Shown here piece by piece: positions 1 through 13,200 of a DNA stretch of 64,000 bases. Location of the stretch: assembly GCF_031877795.1 (NCBI RefSeq), contig NC_133934.1:105712610-105776609 (forward strand), given 5' to 3'. A program made the position numbers and the translations under genes. Source of the DNA: Strix aluco (lineage: Eukaryota > Chordata > Aves > Strigiformes > Strigidae). Position 1 is the stretch's first letter; each line of letters opens with the position of its first letter. Under the pieces are notes generated by a model, which had not been told where the DNA came from, searched no databases, and worked only from the letters and a program-made list of their open reading frames with translations.

Positions 1-1718
1 TTGGGGCCTGACAGCCGTGGGGCTGCAGGAGCCTGTGCCTCCCTAACAGGGATGGGGAATGAGATGTGCGAACCCAGCAAAGCCATCGAGGGCCCTCTGT
101 TACCTCTTGCAGCCTCCCCTGGCTGCAGTGGAGCCTGGCCCAGGGAGCTGGCATCCCTTCTCAAATCAGCTTCACTCCGTGTTTACAGTAACCCCCGCTG
201 GAGCTGGACACCAACCTCCTTCCAGCCTCACACATGCAAACACTCCTTTGCTTTTACAGGGATCCCACCTGAGCCCCGGCGCCACTGCCCCAGGGCTGCC
301 TGGCACAAGGGGGTGCAGGCACAGGCTCAGGTGCCTGGGGAGGGGAATGACTGCAGCCCCAGTGCAGGTAAGTGGTGCACAGGTGCTCGGGTATGGGCTC
401 GCTGCCTCCCAGTCCCATGGCTCATTTCATTTAGCCATCCCTGAAAACAAATCCATCGGAAATGGGGAAGCACAGGGTGCGTAGGGAGTCACAGTGCAGG
501 TTGGGCTTCAGCGTGCCGCTCCATGGGGGTCAGCAGGCAAACATGAAATACCTCATTTCTCAGGAACTCACAGAGGCAGAGCGTGGATGTTCAGGCTGCT
601 CACTGCCAAGATTAAACCTGCACCCAGAAAGAGAGATCAGCAGTGAAGAGAGGATAGGGGGGCAAGTGGGGTTTGACAGCCCGATCCCCATCAGCAGGGG
701 CCACAGGGCTCCTCCAGGGGGGCAAGCTGCAGGTGGGCAGCTCAAAGTGCTCTTTGCTGCCTTCACTTCCCCTTAATTCACCACATGAACTTCTAGGCAG
801 CAGAGATGGCACCAGAGGAGAGGCTGAGGGCAGACATAGCTGCAGCACCTCTCCAAGTCCACACTTTCCAGGGCCAGGGTGCCGAAGTCAATGAGACTGA
901 CCTGGGAGCCAGCACAGAAAGCAAGGGGCTCATCAGGCCCCCTAGAGAAGAGGAGCAAGGGTGGACTGTGCTGATAGCATGGCCCTTCTCGCCTGCCACC
1001 ACTACAGCAGAGAAGGAGGGGTGCTTGGGCAGCTGAGGTTCAAAGCCATGGGGCCAGATTCAGAGGGATCAAGGTGGGCTGTGCCGTGGAGAGATGAGCA
1101 TGAGTCACATCTCCTTGAGCCCTCCAGAGGATAGGGAGAAGGGGCTCTTCAGGACTGCACTGATGCGGATCCTTCTCCGCCAGGACCCCTCACGCCCTCA
1201 TTCCCCTGCCTGTTGGGTCCACACCAGCTCTGCACAACCCCCTCAGGGGAGTAGCACCTGGAAGCCACACTTCCAGGGCCAGTTGGCCCCCAGATGTGGC
1301 TCCTGGCACTGTATCCCTTAGATTAATTAGCCCGTTCTCTTCCTCTTCAGAAGGGTTCACAACCCACATGTGCTTCTTCCTCCGCTGTGAGCAGACCCCT
1401 AACGCGCTGCAGATGGGACACATTCCACGGATTCAGGAGCTGCCTGCAGCTCCCGCAGAGGAAGAAGGAGCGCTTCCCCCACTTGGGACTGAAGGGCAGG
1501 GGAAGGTTGGACAGCCCCACCAGCTTAAAAATCAGGGTGTGGAGCCAGTGTTTTAGAGATACAAGTCACACCTTCTCTGAAAAGAGCCATGTCACTCCAG
1601 GAGGGAGGACATGGCAGCCCTGGGGATCTGGATGGAGAAACAACTTCAAGGCAGCAGTGCAGAGAGGACCTCTGTAACCACGGGCATCAGAGAGGCAGGA
1701 AAAGCAGCTTCTGAATTT
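1..1718. other. Intergenic DNA, nothing recognised
   Basis: Open frames here are short, overlap on both strands and resemble no family I know. No splice-flanked exon, CpG island or RNA gene was recognised. By known synteny the next gene to the left should be LTBP2 on the minus strand, but none of its EGF-like or TB-domain cysteine patterns is visible. Confidence 0.5.
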
Positions 1719-2545
1719 CACAGAATCACAGAATCACCTAGGTTGGAAAAGACCTTGAAGATCACCTAGTCCAACCCTTAACCTAACATTGACAGTTCTC
1801 AGCTACACCATATCCCTCAGCGCTAAGTCGACCCTACTCTTAAACACCTCCAGGGATGGGGACTCCACCACTTCCCTGGGCAGCCCATTCCAACGCCTAA
1901 CAACCCATTCTGTAAAGAAATGCTTCCTAATATCCAGTCTAAACCTTCCCTGGCGCAACTTGAGGCCATTCCCTCTTGTCCTGTCACTTGTTACTTCATT
2001 AAAGAGACTCATCCCCAGCTCTCTGCAACCTCCTTTCAGGCAGTTGTAGAGGGCGATGAGGTCTCCCCTCAGCCTCCTCTTCTCCAGACTAAACAACCCC
2101 AGTTCCCTCAGCCGCTCCTCGTACGACATGTGCTCCAGACCCTTCACCAGCTTCGTTGCCCTTCTTTGGACACGCTCGAGTAATTCAATGTCCTTTTTGT
2201 AGTGAGGGGCCCAAAACTGAACACAGTAATCGAGGTGCGGCCTCACCAGTGCCGAGTACAGGGGTAAGATCACTTCCCTGTCCCTGCTGGCCACGCTATT
2301 TCTGATACAAGCCAGGATACCATTGGCCTTCTTGGCCACCTGGGCACACTGCTGGCTCATGTTCAGCCGGCTGTCAATCAACACCCCCAGGTCCCTCTCT
2401 GACTGGCAGCTCTCCAGCCACTCCTCCCCCAGCCTGTAGCGCTGCTGGGGGTTGTTGTGGCCGAAGTGCAGAACTCAGCATTTGGCCTTACTGAAACTCC
2501 TACAGGTGGCCTTAGCCCATCGCTCCAGCCTGTCCAAATTTGAGA
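1719..2545 (-). mobile_element. CR1 LINE, 5'-truncated copy
   Basis: Read on the minus strand, this is the 3' part of a Chicken Repeat 1 (CR1) non-LTR retrotransposon: the C-terminal part of the reverse-transcriptase ORF, a short 3' UTR, and the family's characteristic 3' end of 8-bp units (two ATTCTGTG units at 1719-1734 on the complementary strand). The 5' end is lost near 2545, as in almost all CR1 insertions, because reverse transcription usually stops early. CR1 ends in short microsatellite-like units rather than poly(A), which is what is seen here. It is the best-preserved mobile element in the window. No clear target-site duplication was found, as expected for CR1. Confidence 0.93.
1803..2474 (-). 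pseudogene. CR1 ORF2 C-terminal remnant (reverse-transcriptase protein)
   Basis: The frame is open for 224 codons up to a stop at 1803-1805. It contains the conserved CR1 C-terminal block, including [20 protein letters not shown] and [21 protein letters not shown], and ends LRDMV at the family's usual terminus. The catalytic reverse-transcriptase palm motif (YADD type) and the endonuclease lie upstream of the truncation and are absent, so the fragment cannot act alone. An in-frame TGA at 2475-2477 separates it from a further short stretch of CR1 homology. This is a transposon remnant and not a host gene. Confidence 0.88.
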
Positions 2546-5500
2546 ACACAGCCAGGAAATCTTCCACAGACAGCATTCCCACCACTCGCCTTTGCCTTGA
2601 GATACACACAGCTCAGCCTGACACCCAGGGAAGGAGACATTCCCACTGGACAGACAAGCCACTCCAGCCAGACACACAGCCTGGCCCTTCAGCCATCTCC
2701 ACCCACTCTTGGTGCGTCCCTCAGAGCCTTAGGGTACATCCCAGCCTCTCCCTGTGAGGAGACTGCCAGCAGGCAGCCAAGAGCCATGTAAGCGACAGTT
2801 TGTTGTCAAAAAACAGAAGAGAAACTGTCCAGCAGCTCCTAGTCAAAAGCCAAGGTTTGCTGGGTTTATTGTTCCTTCTGCTTTCTTAACCAGAACCATT
2901 TCTGAGATGGAGGAGGGAGGCACAGACCAGCCAAGTGGGTGTCCCACAACTGGACTCCTTGGTTGTGCTGTTGTCTAAACACATGTCCATGCATTACCAA
3001 GTGCTGAGACCACATTCTGGAAAAGAGGTTACAACAGGAGACAAAAACATGCCGCTAGGAAGAAGAAACCTGGAGAGCAGGACCAGATGGCAGAACCCAA
3101 GGGATGGGAGTGCAGAGTGAGGCAAAGAGGAGGTTGCTGCAGGCTACTACTGCAGAAAGGCTCTGGTGGGGCTGGTTGCAGAGCACAGCTGGTTCCTTAT
3201 TTATCCATGACACTATTTCAAGCCCCTTCAGCAACCCTTCAGGAGAAGAAAAAAAAAAACCACCTCAGATAGAATGTGACTCATGCAGAGCTACAGCAGC
3301 TCAGGGGAACCTGTCCATTTATAATTAATGAAGTCCTGTTTGCAGTGATCTGACTGCAATCTCCCCTCTCCCCAGGAGGTGATCTGGCCTCTCTGCTTCT
3401 TCGATACCTGTGGCTAGAACCGCACGTGGCGGGGAGAGGGGCCTGGAAACCAGGAAAGCCTGAGCATCCCCAAGGAGCACAGAGGCTGCCCTGACCAGGA
3501 AACCTATTCCATCATGCATTCCCTGCAACAGTGAGCCTGCTCAGGACATCAACCTGATGGGGGTCTTCAACCAGAGTGCTCATTAGTCAGCTGTCCTCAC
3601 TAAGGGAGGAAAGGAAAGGAAAGACGGAAGCAGAACCTCTTGCCATTTTCAAGGGCTGTGACCCGTGAAGAGGGAACACTCCCCACATGGTCAGGGCACT
3701 GTTGAGAGGAGTGTGGAAAGGGCCCCAATAGTGTGAATTTCCATAACCTTCTCTTCCCCTTTTCACAGGGCTCTTAATGCCCAGAGGCTTTTCCTGAGGC
3801 AGCCATTGAACATCAGCTTGTCACAGACTGGAAGGGAATAGGGAAGAGGGAGCAACAGCTTGAGGATACACCGGGAACACAGGGTGCTCTCCTCAGTGGA
3901 AAGTCTCCCTTCCTGGTGTCTGGTACCACTTCAGAGGCAGCACTTCTCAAGGAGCCCACAACCTGGAGGAAAGTTAGAGATCCAAGCAAGATGATGCAAC
4001 AGTGAGGACAGAAGAAACCAGGCAATCCCCAGACTGCGCTGAAGAAGTTCTTCCTGAGAAATTCCTCCCACACTGAACTTCTCTCAAAAGCACCACATTT
4101 CCTTTGCATTACCTTAAACAAAAAAAGATAGGAAAAACAAGCCTGAATCAAACTTTGAATTCTACTGAGTGTTTGAGATTAAAGTTGTTTCATTCCTGCT
4201 TCTGATTCCAAAGCAATCTTCCTAAAAAGCATCGACTCTCATTTCATTCAAGTTGCTGTTTCTTCCTTAAGACCTTCACCTTGGCTGCTCAGGGCATGGG
4301 GAACTTGGACTGGAAGTCCTTCAGCCCATCAGCTTTGCTTATCAGAGGAAAACTGATGATGACCACATAGATCCCGAAATGGGAATGATTGGTGGGGCTG
4401 ACACTATATCTGTATTTTAGTTTGGTTACTCTGTCATCCTGAAATTGCAGGCCTGCTCCCCATCACAGGATTTTAGGTGCTTTCCTACCGATTTGGGCAC
4501 TGGAATAGCTGCGTGAGCAGTGATCTCAGCTCATTACAATGCAGTGATTTCAAGTGGATGTTTAATAGCTTGTTAATAAGTGAATCTTAGGGAACTGCAA
4601 AAAGTGGCAATTATTAGGTGGTGTGTGTTAGAGCTAAAGAGTCATCAAGCAATAGACTAGTTCATTGACACTTTACAGTCCCACTGGGTAATTATTGGGA
4701 TTAGGCTGAGTACCCAATTTCCCAGTTATGACTTCATAGGCTGGGAATCCAGCTCTCCGGTGACATCACAGCTCCAGAAGTCTCCCTCACCAATTGCCAC
4801 GCTGACTCTGCTGTCACCCACTCTACACATAGGTGTGGCACACAGGCTTAAGAAAGGGCCTGGACTCTTACAGGAAATAAGAATAACGAGGAATGAGAGT
4901 TTAACAAGGAAATAAATTCACAGCAACTGCAGAGAAGATGGGCAAAGCCCCTTTCCATGCCACACCACATCAGGTCATCATCTTCTGAGAAATGCAAGGA
5001 GCTTGGGATGGGGAAGCATCCACTTGCCACCTGGACAGGGGCCACGGCAAGCATAGAACAAAAATCCATAACAGGATTAGAGAGATGGCACTCATATCTT
5101 CCTGCCTCTCCCAGAACCAGGTTTGGAGCTCAGGGCAGAAGCAGGGACAATGTAAGCCTGCCCTCTCTGCAAACAATTACCTCTGCCTCCGTGCAGAGCT
5201 CTTTCAGGCCATGCCTCTGCCTTCTCTCCCTCTCCCCTTCCCCTCTCCCAACCCAGCTGAGCAGGCAAGGCAGCCTTGCACAGCTCACGTGCACAGCAGT
5301 GCCAACAGCCCAGGTAGCTGCCTGCACTCCCTCGAGGCTGGCAAGCCCCAATGGCAGAGGTGGTAGCCGAGAAGGCAGCTAGCACTGTGGAGATGAGAGA
5401 GACCCTCTCCTTCCTCCCTCCCAGAGCCTGGCCCTGTGCATCCCTGAGCCAAGAGAAGCACATCCTGGAGGGTGGCAAGGCTGAAGGAGGTGAGGAGCTC

Positions 5501-8500
5501 CTGATGTCCCTGGGGAACATCCCCACAGCAGCAGCAGCATCAGGCCAGAACTGCCTGCTCCAAGGCTAGGCTGGTCTACAGGCAGCTTCTGCCACAGATG
5601 AGCAGGAGGAAGGCAGGCAGGCAGGGGTACAGAGCAGGAAAGGTACTTGCACAGGCCAGGACTGCAATCTGGGAGCAGATGAAAATGAAGCAACAGCAAC
5701 CAGTTTGCTTTATACCTACTAGAAGGGACAGGGGGATGCTGAAGACTCCTGGCTGGGCACAGAGCACAGACAGGGCCACCCCAGGTGCAGAAGAAAGTAC
5801 TGTCTGTGGGGGACCCTCTCAATGTCACTTTGGGCTTTAGTTCCACAAGGGGATGAGACTGATACAGCCCTTGGCTTTCTTCAGCACTGCTCCTGGACTG
5901 AGTTACACTTGCCTTGCTGCCCACTTTCAATAAAGGCAACTGCCCCTATGGCACATGCTGCCTACCTTGTTACTCTGTCAGGCTCTGCTTCCCTGCAAGG
6001 TTGGCCGGCTCTGTGGGGGCTCCTGAGGGTATGAACATCACTGACAAAGCCTTTAGGCTACACAAATCACCCAGCAGTACCAGTGGAGATAAAATCCTAT
6101 GTGAGAGCAAGTTCAGGGGTTCGGGGACTGTCAGTGTGGCACTCACCTCTGAGCCTGCAGGCACCATGCATAGCTAAGGTGGTGTGGTATCAGCACCTTG
6201 TGCCCTGCCTCATTCCCGCTGTCCACAGGCTTCCTGCCAGCCTGCACCCAGGGCTGGTTGCCCTGTCTACACCAGAGGGCTAGTGCCCCTCTCTCTGGCA
6301 GTCTGCTGCTGCTGCCGGTCCTCTCACTGCAACTGTGCTTCTCCCCAGCACAACTTTTAGGAGCCAGATCCAGGCCCAGCAGCAGGACACCTTTGCAGCG
6401 CAGGGGGGATGCCTGCTTTTCAGGCCAAAGGCACATGTGAAGTTTGGCCCAAGGAAGCAGCTGCTCCATTTCAGTTCCTCCAGCAATGCTGGTGGGGAGC
6501 TGCTGAGACCTGCAGTGCCTCCCAGACCACAGAGCTGCTGGAAAGGTCAGGGCAAACCACAGTAAATACCACAGAGGCTGGTGGCCAGCTCTAGCCCTGT
6601 GCTTCCTCACCAGGACAGATCTGACCAAGGCTGATGCACCCCATGGATGCATCCATGTTGCCCATACAACCGGGGTAGCCTCTTCTGAGATGATGTGCTG
6701 CTAAGCAGAGGCTGAGGGATATTGTGGCTTGCCTCTTCTTCCCTCATAGTCTGACTCTGGTTTGCTGTGAACTACAGCTGACCTACAGCTCTCTACCTCA
6801 CCTGTCCCTACCCCAGTATCTGTATCCTATATGGCACCAGCCACTTGGCCCCTGCTCAGCTCAAGCCTCCAGCTGGCTTTGGGGCCACTGCTAGAAACAT
6901 TATAGCACACCTGTTCTTCAGATGAGGGTTTACAGCCAAGGCTATCACATCTGGATTGTAAAATAGACGTTTGGAAGTTTATCAACATGTTTCCAAACAG
7001 TCTGGGTATGGCAGAGACTCTGTCTCGATGCTTTAGTGGAGGAAGCAGCTGGGCTGGAAGGGTGGTTCAGTGCCCTTCTCACGGCCCATGCAGGCTGGGC
7101 CAAGCCCCACACACATGCACACACCCTAGAAACCGAACTGCCTCTTCCTGACACCAGTGGTTCAGGAAGCCGTGTCAGCAAGGCTCTAGGAGGGAAACAT
7201 GGAAGTGAAATCCAGTGCCCTTCCCACCCCAGAACCTGCTGACACAGCTACACTGAGCCTAGACTTCAGGCAAACATCTCCCAGAAACACCGCCTGCTCA
7301 GAAAATTGATTGGGAATCTGCACCATATGCACTGGGAGGGGATAACTGACTTCATCAGCTCGATCCTGTGCAAAGCTCAGCTGCCAACAGCCTCCAGGGC
7401 TTTTGCTCTCAGCAAAGTCCTGAGCAGCAGCAGCATCAAGCTGCCACTAATGGGTTTGTCAGCACCAAGCAGATCTAAAGGAGGAACATGGCCTGCTGCC
7501 CTGAGTTGTTTCACGTGCACAGGCCCTCTCATCGTATTAGTTTCTCAGATGTGCAGCGCTCACACTCGTGCTAACAACAGACCTCCCACACAAGTGTTCA
7601 GTAACATACTCTGATTTTGGTCTCATCCCAGCCATCCCTCGCCAACAGAAACACAGCTGATACTTCGGGGTGTGAGTGACACAGAGGCGACAGACACAGA
7701 AGACCTGTAAAGCTGATGGAGCAGGAGGTAGCTCTGCCCCCAGTGTGTAGGACAGCTTTGGTAACATGGTGGTGGTTGCTTTCCACAAGATCTTCAGACA
7801 GCCTGGGTCTAAGTTCACAGCAATTGACTAACAATCCTTCTCCTGATAGCAAAGCAAAGTGATGCTAGATACAAATGTGCTCTCCAAAACTGCTCCACCT
7901 CTCATTCTCACCCCGCAATAGCATGGCTGGCAGGGTCTCCTATCATCTCTTTCCATTTTGATGGTCCACCTGCAGGTGAAGGCAACGTTCCTGTCCTGCA
8001 GTACTGACTGCCATGCTATGCTCTCATCACCCCTGAAGGAGAGGCCACTCTGCTGACCCAGTGACCGAGCACTGCACAAATATCTACAGGAATTGGCAAA
8101 GGTTGCACAAAAGGAGACACATCTTTCAAACTGGATCAGTCTCTTCACTTCTCTGCAATGCAGTAGACTATAAATGTATTTATACCTATTTTACAGCCCT
8201 TTGGAGGCTTGGGCAGACCTGGATTCTTTCGTCAGCTCCCCCTGAGTGAATCTCCTTCCTCTCTAACCAACGTGAGCTCAGTAACATGGAACTACCTCTT
8301 TAAAGGCACTAATTCAAAGTCATTCCAAGCTCAGAGTACTTCAGTGGAGGAGGCTGGGGAGTGGCGGGCGTGTGAAGGTGAGGGTTAACACCAAACCTTC
8401 AAATACTGTACCTGCATCGATGGAGATGCAAACGCATTTGCACTTGGCCAGATTCCTTGTCCTTATGTATCTGTTTCAAAAGCATGGTGCTGCGTCTGCA

Positions 8501-10071
8501 GAGCTCCCCAAAAATCTGGAAATAAGGGCAAACTGAACTCATGGAAGCGCATCAGCGCAGGGAGACCCGACAATTTCTAAACAGAGCTCAGAACAGGGGG
8601 CTGGGGCACCGCCCCACAGTGCCAATGCTGGGACCTGACTTCGGTCCTGGCTCTGATGGAAACTTCTCTGTGATCTCAGATGAACCATCTAGCTTCAGCT
8701 CTCAGAGACTAAGTGGAAAAGAGACCACCCCACATGCCCACTCTATGTTTGCCCGTATCCCTTGCTGGGCCCTCTGACACTAGAGCGAGCCACGTTACAT
8801 AGAACAAAGGGTATACTGTAGGAGAAACCACTGAATTATTGTGAGAGCTGTATACACACTACTGTTTAGGGAAAACAAGCACGTTTAGCTTCAGCTACCA
8901 ATGAGCACATACAACATTGTCTGAAGTCCATGCTAGGGCCAAGTCTGCTACCAGACACTTCTTCCATGGGACCTGGAGAACCTGCAAAGATGCTAGCAGG
9001 GTGAAAGGCACTGCAAGACATGACAGAGGAGAACAGATTGGAAAATAAGAAAAGGGATTCAAAACAACATTTGGATCTTACCAAGCAAATTCCCCTCTTG
9101 CACCAGGATACGCCAGTGGGCCCATCTGCCCAGACCATCCCAGATGGTGTATTTTTACCAACAGAGGAGGAAATGTAACTTTGCATTTCTCAGTAAATTG
9201 AGCTGGTCACCTCTAAGCTTCCAGGTCACTGGGTCTGCTGTCTCTTCCTCCCCCCCGTGACCCCCACCCCAGGCCTTCCCTGACCCCCACCCCAGGCCCT
9301 CCCTCCCTGAGGCAGGCAGATCCTGCACATGACAGCCAGTGCTTTGTTCAGTGGCTGAGCCAACACTTCCTCCCAGGGGAGAGTGTAACTCCACAGAGGC
9401 AAAGGTCAAGTGTGCTCTTCCCAAAGCCGAGGATTTGCCTTTGCCACTTAATCCAGGCTGAGATCTCACAGCCGGCACAGAGCTTCTCCCAAGGCTGGGA
9501 ACGCAGCCTTTGCAGGCAGAGAAAGGAGCGTGCCTGGGGCACAGGTACAAGGGGAGAGACCAAACATCTGCCCTTCACCACAAGCAGTTGGGGCACCAGC
9601 AAGGAGGCAGCTAGAAAAATGAACTCCCACCAGATACTTCATCACTATTTTGTGAAATAACCCTGCCCTTGCCCCCACCAGTTCAGGCCTAATGCCAAAG
9701 ATGGCCAAATGGCTGTTGGTGCCTAACTTCCATGTTGTTTTACAGCCCTGCCTCCTTTAGGGAGGACTGGAATCAAGTCAGCTTCACCCCCGCAGTGCCT
9801 AGAGGCAGCAGCTCAGATGGCTCCCAACAGCACTCTGCTGTGCCCAGAAGCACTCCTACTCTGCAGGGCTCAGCCACAGCCTTGCAAGAAACAATGTGGG
9901 CAAGGGAGGGGTGAAGGACCCCATCACTCTGGTTTCACAGTGGAGGTGAGGAGGAAGCAGGCTCCTACAGTTCTCGCCTCAGCCAGCCATGAGCGTCCCA
10001 GCCATGGCCAAGCAAACAGGTGGTCTTGGCAGTGGAGAACATCCCCTGGTTCTCTCCTATGCAATCAGACT
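2546..10071. other. Intergenic DNA, no gene recognised
   Basis: About 7.5 kb of roughly even base composition with many short chance frames on both strands. The only structure noted is a small tandem duplication near 9257. No conserved protein segment, RNA gene or promoter could be supported. It could hold a lncRNA or a long intron of a neighbour that cannot be recognised by eye. Confidence 0.45.
9257..9301. repeat. Tandem duplication, about 22 bp x 2
   Basis: Two adjacent copies of a C-rich unit of about 22 bp (TGACCCCCACCCCAGGCC followed by a few pyrimidines), nearly identical. The purine-rich complement is G-tract-rich. This looks like a simple replication-slippage duplication without coding content. 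Confidence 0.7.
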
Positions 10072-10222
10072 GGTTGAGGTGGGATGGGACCTCTGGAGAT
10101 GGTCCTGTCCAGCCCCCTCCTCAGGCCAGGATGCTCAGGGCTGTGTCCAGTTGGGTTTTTGAATCTCTCCAAGCATGGAGGCTCCACAACCTCCCTGGGC
10201 AGCCTGCTCCAGTGTCGTTCAC
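10072..10222 (-). mobile_element. Old CR1 fragment (3' region)
   Basis: On the plus strand the order GGGACCTCTGGAGATGGTCC, then a CCAGCCCCC block, then CTCCACAACCTCCCTGGGCA, then CTGCTCCAGTG follows the complement of the CR1 3' region in order and spacing. The copy is diverged, lacks the terminal 8-bp repeats, and is cut on both sides. It is clearly older than the copies at 1719 and 63890. Confidence 0.75.
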
Positions 10223-13200
10223 TCTGATCTGACCTCTAACACAGGAGGCCATCAGCCACCTTTGCTGCAATGGGTTTGGTCACCACCTGAGGAGCTGGGG
10301 CTGCCTCTCTTGGAGACATGACATCCATGGACCCACACAACACTCTTGGCTGCACCTCTTGGCTCCAGTCCCCAAGGGGGTTCCTCAGCCCCCAAGTTAC
10401 AGGGCTGTGTTCAAGTGGCCAAGCCCAGAGCAAAAGGGGGGTGCCCCCCTCACACTGACCATGCAAACACAGCAATAGCAGATCCACCCTTGCTGTTTCC
10501 CTCCATTTCTTGCTTTCTATTCAAGGCAACTGAAGCAGCATGGGGGGGGGATGGTGTGGAGGACATCATTTGGCAGGAAGACTTTCTTCTTTCAGAGTCG
10601 ATTGCCTCCGAGATTGAGGACAATTAACCCTACAGGCTCTCCATAAACACCTCACTCCCCCACAGCCAACCCCCCTCAGCCCTGCAGTCAGCGCAGATCC
10701 ACAAGGATCGCAGGCCTACAAGACTGCTTTCACGGATCTGTGCCATTTTACCTCCCAGTGCTTTTCTGGTTCTCATTATCTCTGCAGAACTGATGACACT
10801 TAGACATTTCATCTCCCTGGAGGCTTTTCTGGCACTTTAAATCTGATTTATGCAATGCAGCCGTGGCCGTCCTGGTCACCACGCTCACCTCTGGCTTGTT
10901 AACACCCTGGCTGGCCAAGGACCCTTCCCATCCTGCCAGCAGATCCAAACCAGGCTGAACCTCTGAACCCACCAGAGTTAAACAAACCAGGCTGAACCTC
11001 TGAACCCACCGGAGTTAAAGCTTTGGCAGCTTTCTCCTCCTATCCCTTTCCCTCTCATTCATTGCTGGCCATTAATCACAGCAGCCTCTTTGCACAAGGG
11101 ACCTGCCTCCACAGACCCAGACCTGCCCCTGCAGCTGCCAGGGGAAATCCCAGGGGCAGGCACTGAACAAGGGCAAACCCAATTAGCAGTCATCAGGTAA
11201 CACTACCAGTCAGCTTAGCCTGGTCATTGACCCCAGTTGTTTGGAGGGCATCACCAGCTCAGGGGTCCCTCCCCACCCCAGCAGGATGCTTCTGGCAGGG
11301 AAAGCAGCCTCTTCCCCAGGCTTCTGTCTTCTGCTCTTGCTAGAAACCAGTTCAGAAACACAATTTGGGATCTAAACAGCTCTTAACAGTTATCACTGCC
11401 TGTCCCCAGAGGGAAATCCAAGTCCAAAGTACAGCTACAACACATGTATATCTGTTTGTAACACCTCATTGGAGGAATTAAAGAGTGACAATGATACTGT
11501 ACTTGGGACACGATGACAACTGCTTCCATCTAGCCAAAAAAGACTGAGGCCAAAGCTGGTCCAGCCTACCAAATGGTGATAGAGCTTCAGGCTGGGCATG
11601 GTACCAAACATTACAGAGGAGCCCCTCTACGTGGCCCCTAGACATCTTTGCATTTGTAGGCCTGGCGACCTTTCCAAGCTTCTCTCCACCATCCTATTTC
11701 TTTTTAGGCTGTTTCCTGCTCCTTGTCCACACTGCCTGCACAAGCTGTTTTGCAGGAGAAAGGGTCATCTTTCATGAACTGTCTGCATCATACCTAATGC
11801 AAGGCAGGGTGAACTGCCTCTGCAAGACAAACCTTGCACCTGTGTTATACTTGGACGTATCTGTCTCGTTTGTTATGGGAAGGGCCTGTCCTCTGTCCAA
11901 GTCAACTACTACTGTCACCTGGAGAGGAAGGGTGACAGCACTATAACCTGGATACCCCACACATTCCTTCTAAGACCTTTGCAGTGCTCACATCCAGCCA
12001 GGCCTGCTGGGGAGGAGGATCGAATGAGGGTAGCTGGACAGGAGCCCTGCAAGCCGGCCAGGCCTCCACATACCGGCCACAGAATTTGCATTTGAAGCCG
12101 TTAACAAATGAGGTGAAGGAAAAGTCTGGAATAGGGACCAAGTCTGGTCGTGGTTTGAGTCCTGACTCCAGAGCAGCTGGTGCAGCCTGGCAGGCGATAC
12201 ACAACTCAGCTGTCCCAAACACCCTTGCTGAGCTGAAACTTCCTCCAGCATGGGCTAAGCATGCTGTTCCACCTCCTTGAACTCCTGCAGTCTGGTAAAA
12301 TTACAGGTAAGGAAAGGACCCTCTTCCCCCCTCCCAAAGCAGACTTTATGCATTCAGGGTATAAGGGTGGATGGAGTCAAGAGAGCAGCTGCCCGAAGTG
12401 GTTTGCAGTATTCACCAGACCTGAACACCACCCCCCTGCCCCAACCCCCCCCAAACTCATAGGCCCCAAGACCCCAACAACATGTCATCTAGAGCACGAG
12501 CGTTCCTCAGCTCTCACAGTGCTGTGAGCTCCCCTCATAACACTGGTGCTCCTTTCTACTCTGCTTGCAGAGCTGGGACAGGCTCTCTTCCAACTGGAGG
12601 TCACCCAGAGCCTCCACCAAGGTCCAGAGAAGTGAGCAGGAGGTGCTCCGAGCAGTGGGAGAAGGGACATGGAGGTCAAGGCTCAGGTGTTAGGTCGCAC
12701 TGCAACAACCCAGTACCTGTGGGTGTTGGGGCGAGAGGTAATGTGGGGCCAGACCTTTCTATTGCTACAGCTTCGGAGATTTCCTCCTTTCCATCTGCCT
12801 TCCTACCATCTGCTGAGGCGACTGCAAGGGAGAGGAGGTTTGCAAGGGTCACTCTTGGGCCAAAGCAGATGGAAAGGACCTGCTGCAAATGTTTTACTAG
12901 AGATGGGCCAGACAGCTGCAACATGCCCTTCAGCCCAGCCGACAGCTCACTGCATCATCCAGCGCAGGGCTGAAGGAGCTGGCTCACAACTGCACACACT
13001 GCCCTGGAGACTTGCTTGCAATGACAAAGGGTCTGCAGCTGGACAAGGGAGTGAATTAACAAGCTGTTTAAGTCCTTTATCAGAGGCCTGAACGAACAGA
13101 TGCTGCCAGGAGCTGGTCTCTCCCCCTCCTGGGGACCATCCTTCTGGTCAGAGATGGTTTTTCACAGTGCTCCCCGAGGGGAAGAACCAACAACACCTTT

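Noticed and set aside
5379-5939. 186-codon minus-strand frame
   Set aside because: Cys/Pro/Ser/Leu-rich chance translation, with overlapping frames of similar length on both strands and no recognisable motif.
12004-12222. Minus-strand frame with a zinc-finger-like FKCKFCGR segment between splice-like borders
   Set aside because: Lacks the histidines of a C2H2 finger, has only 50-60 bp between putative splice sites, and has no partner exons nearby. Likely chance.
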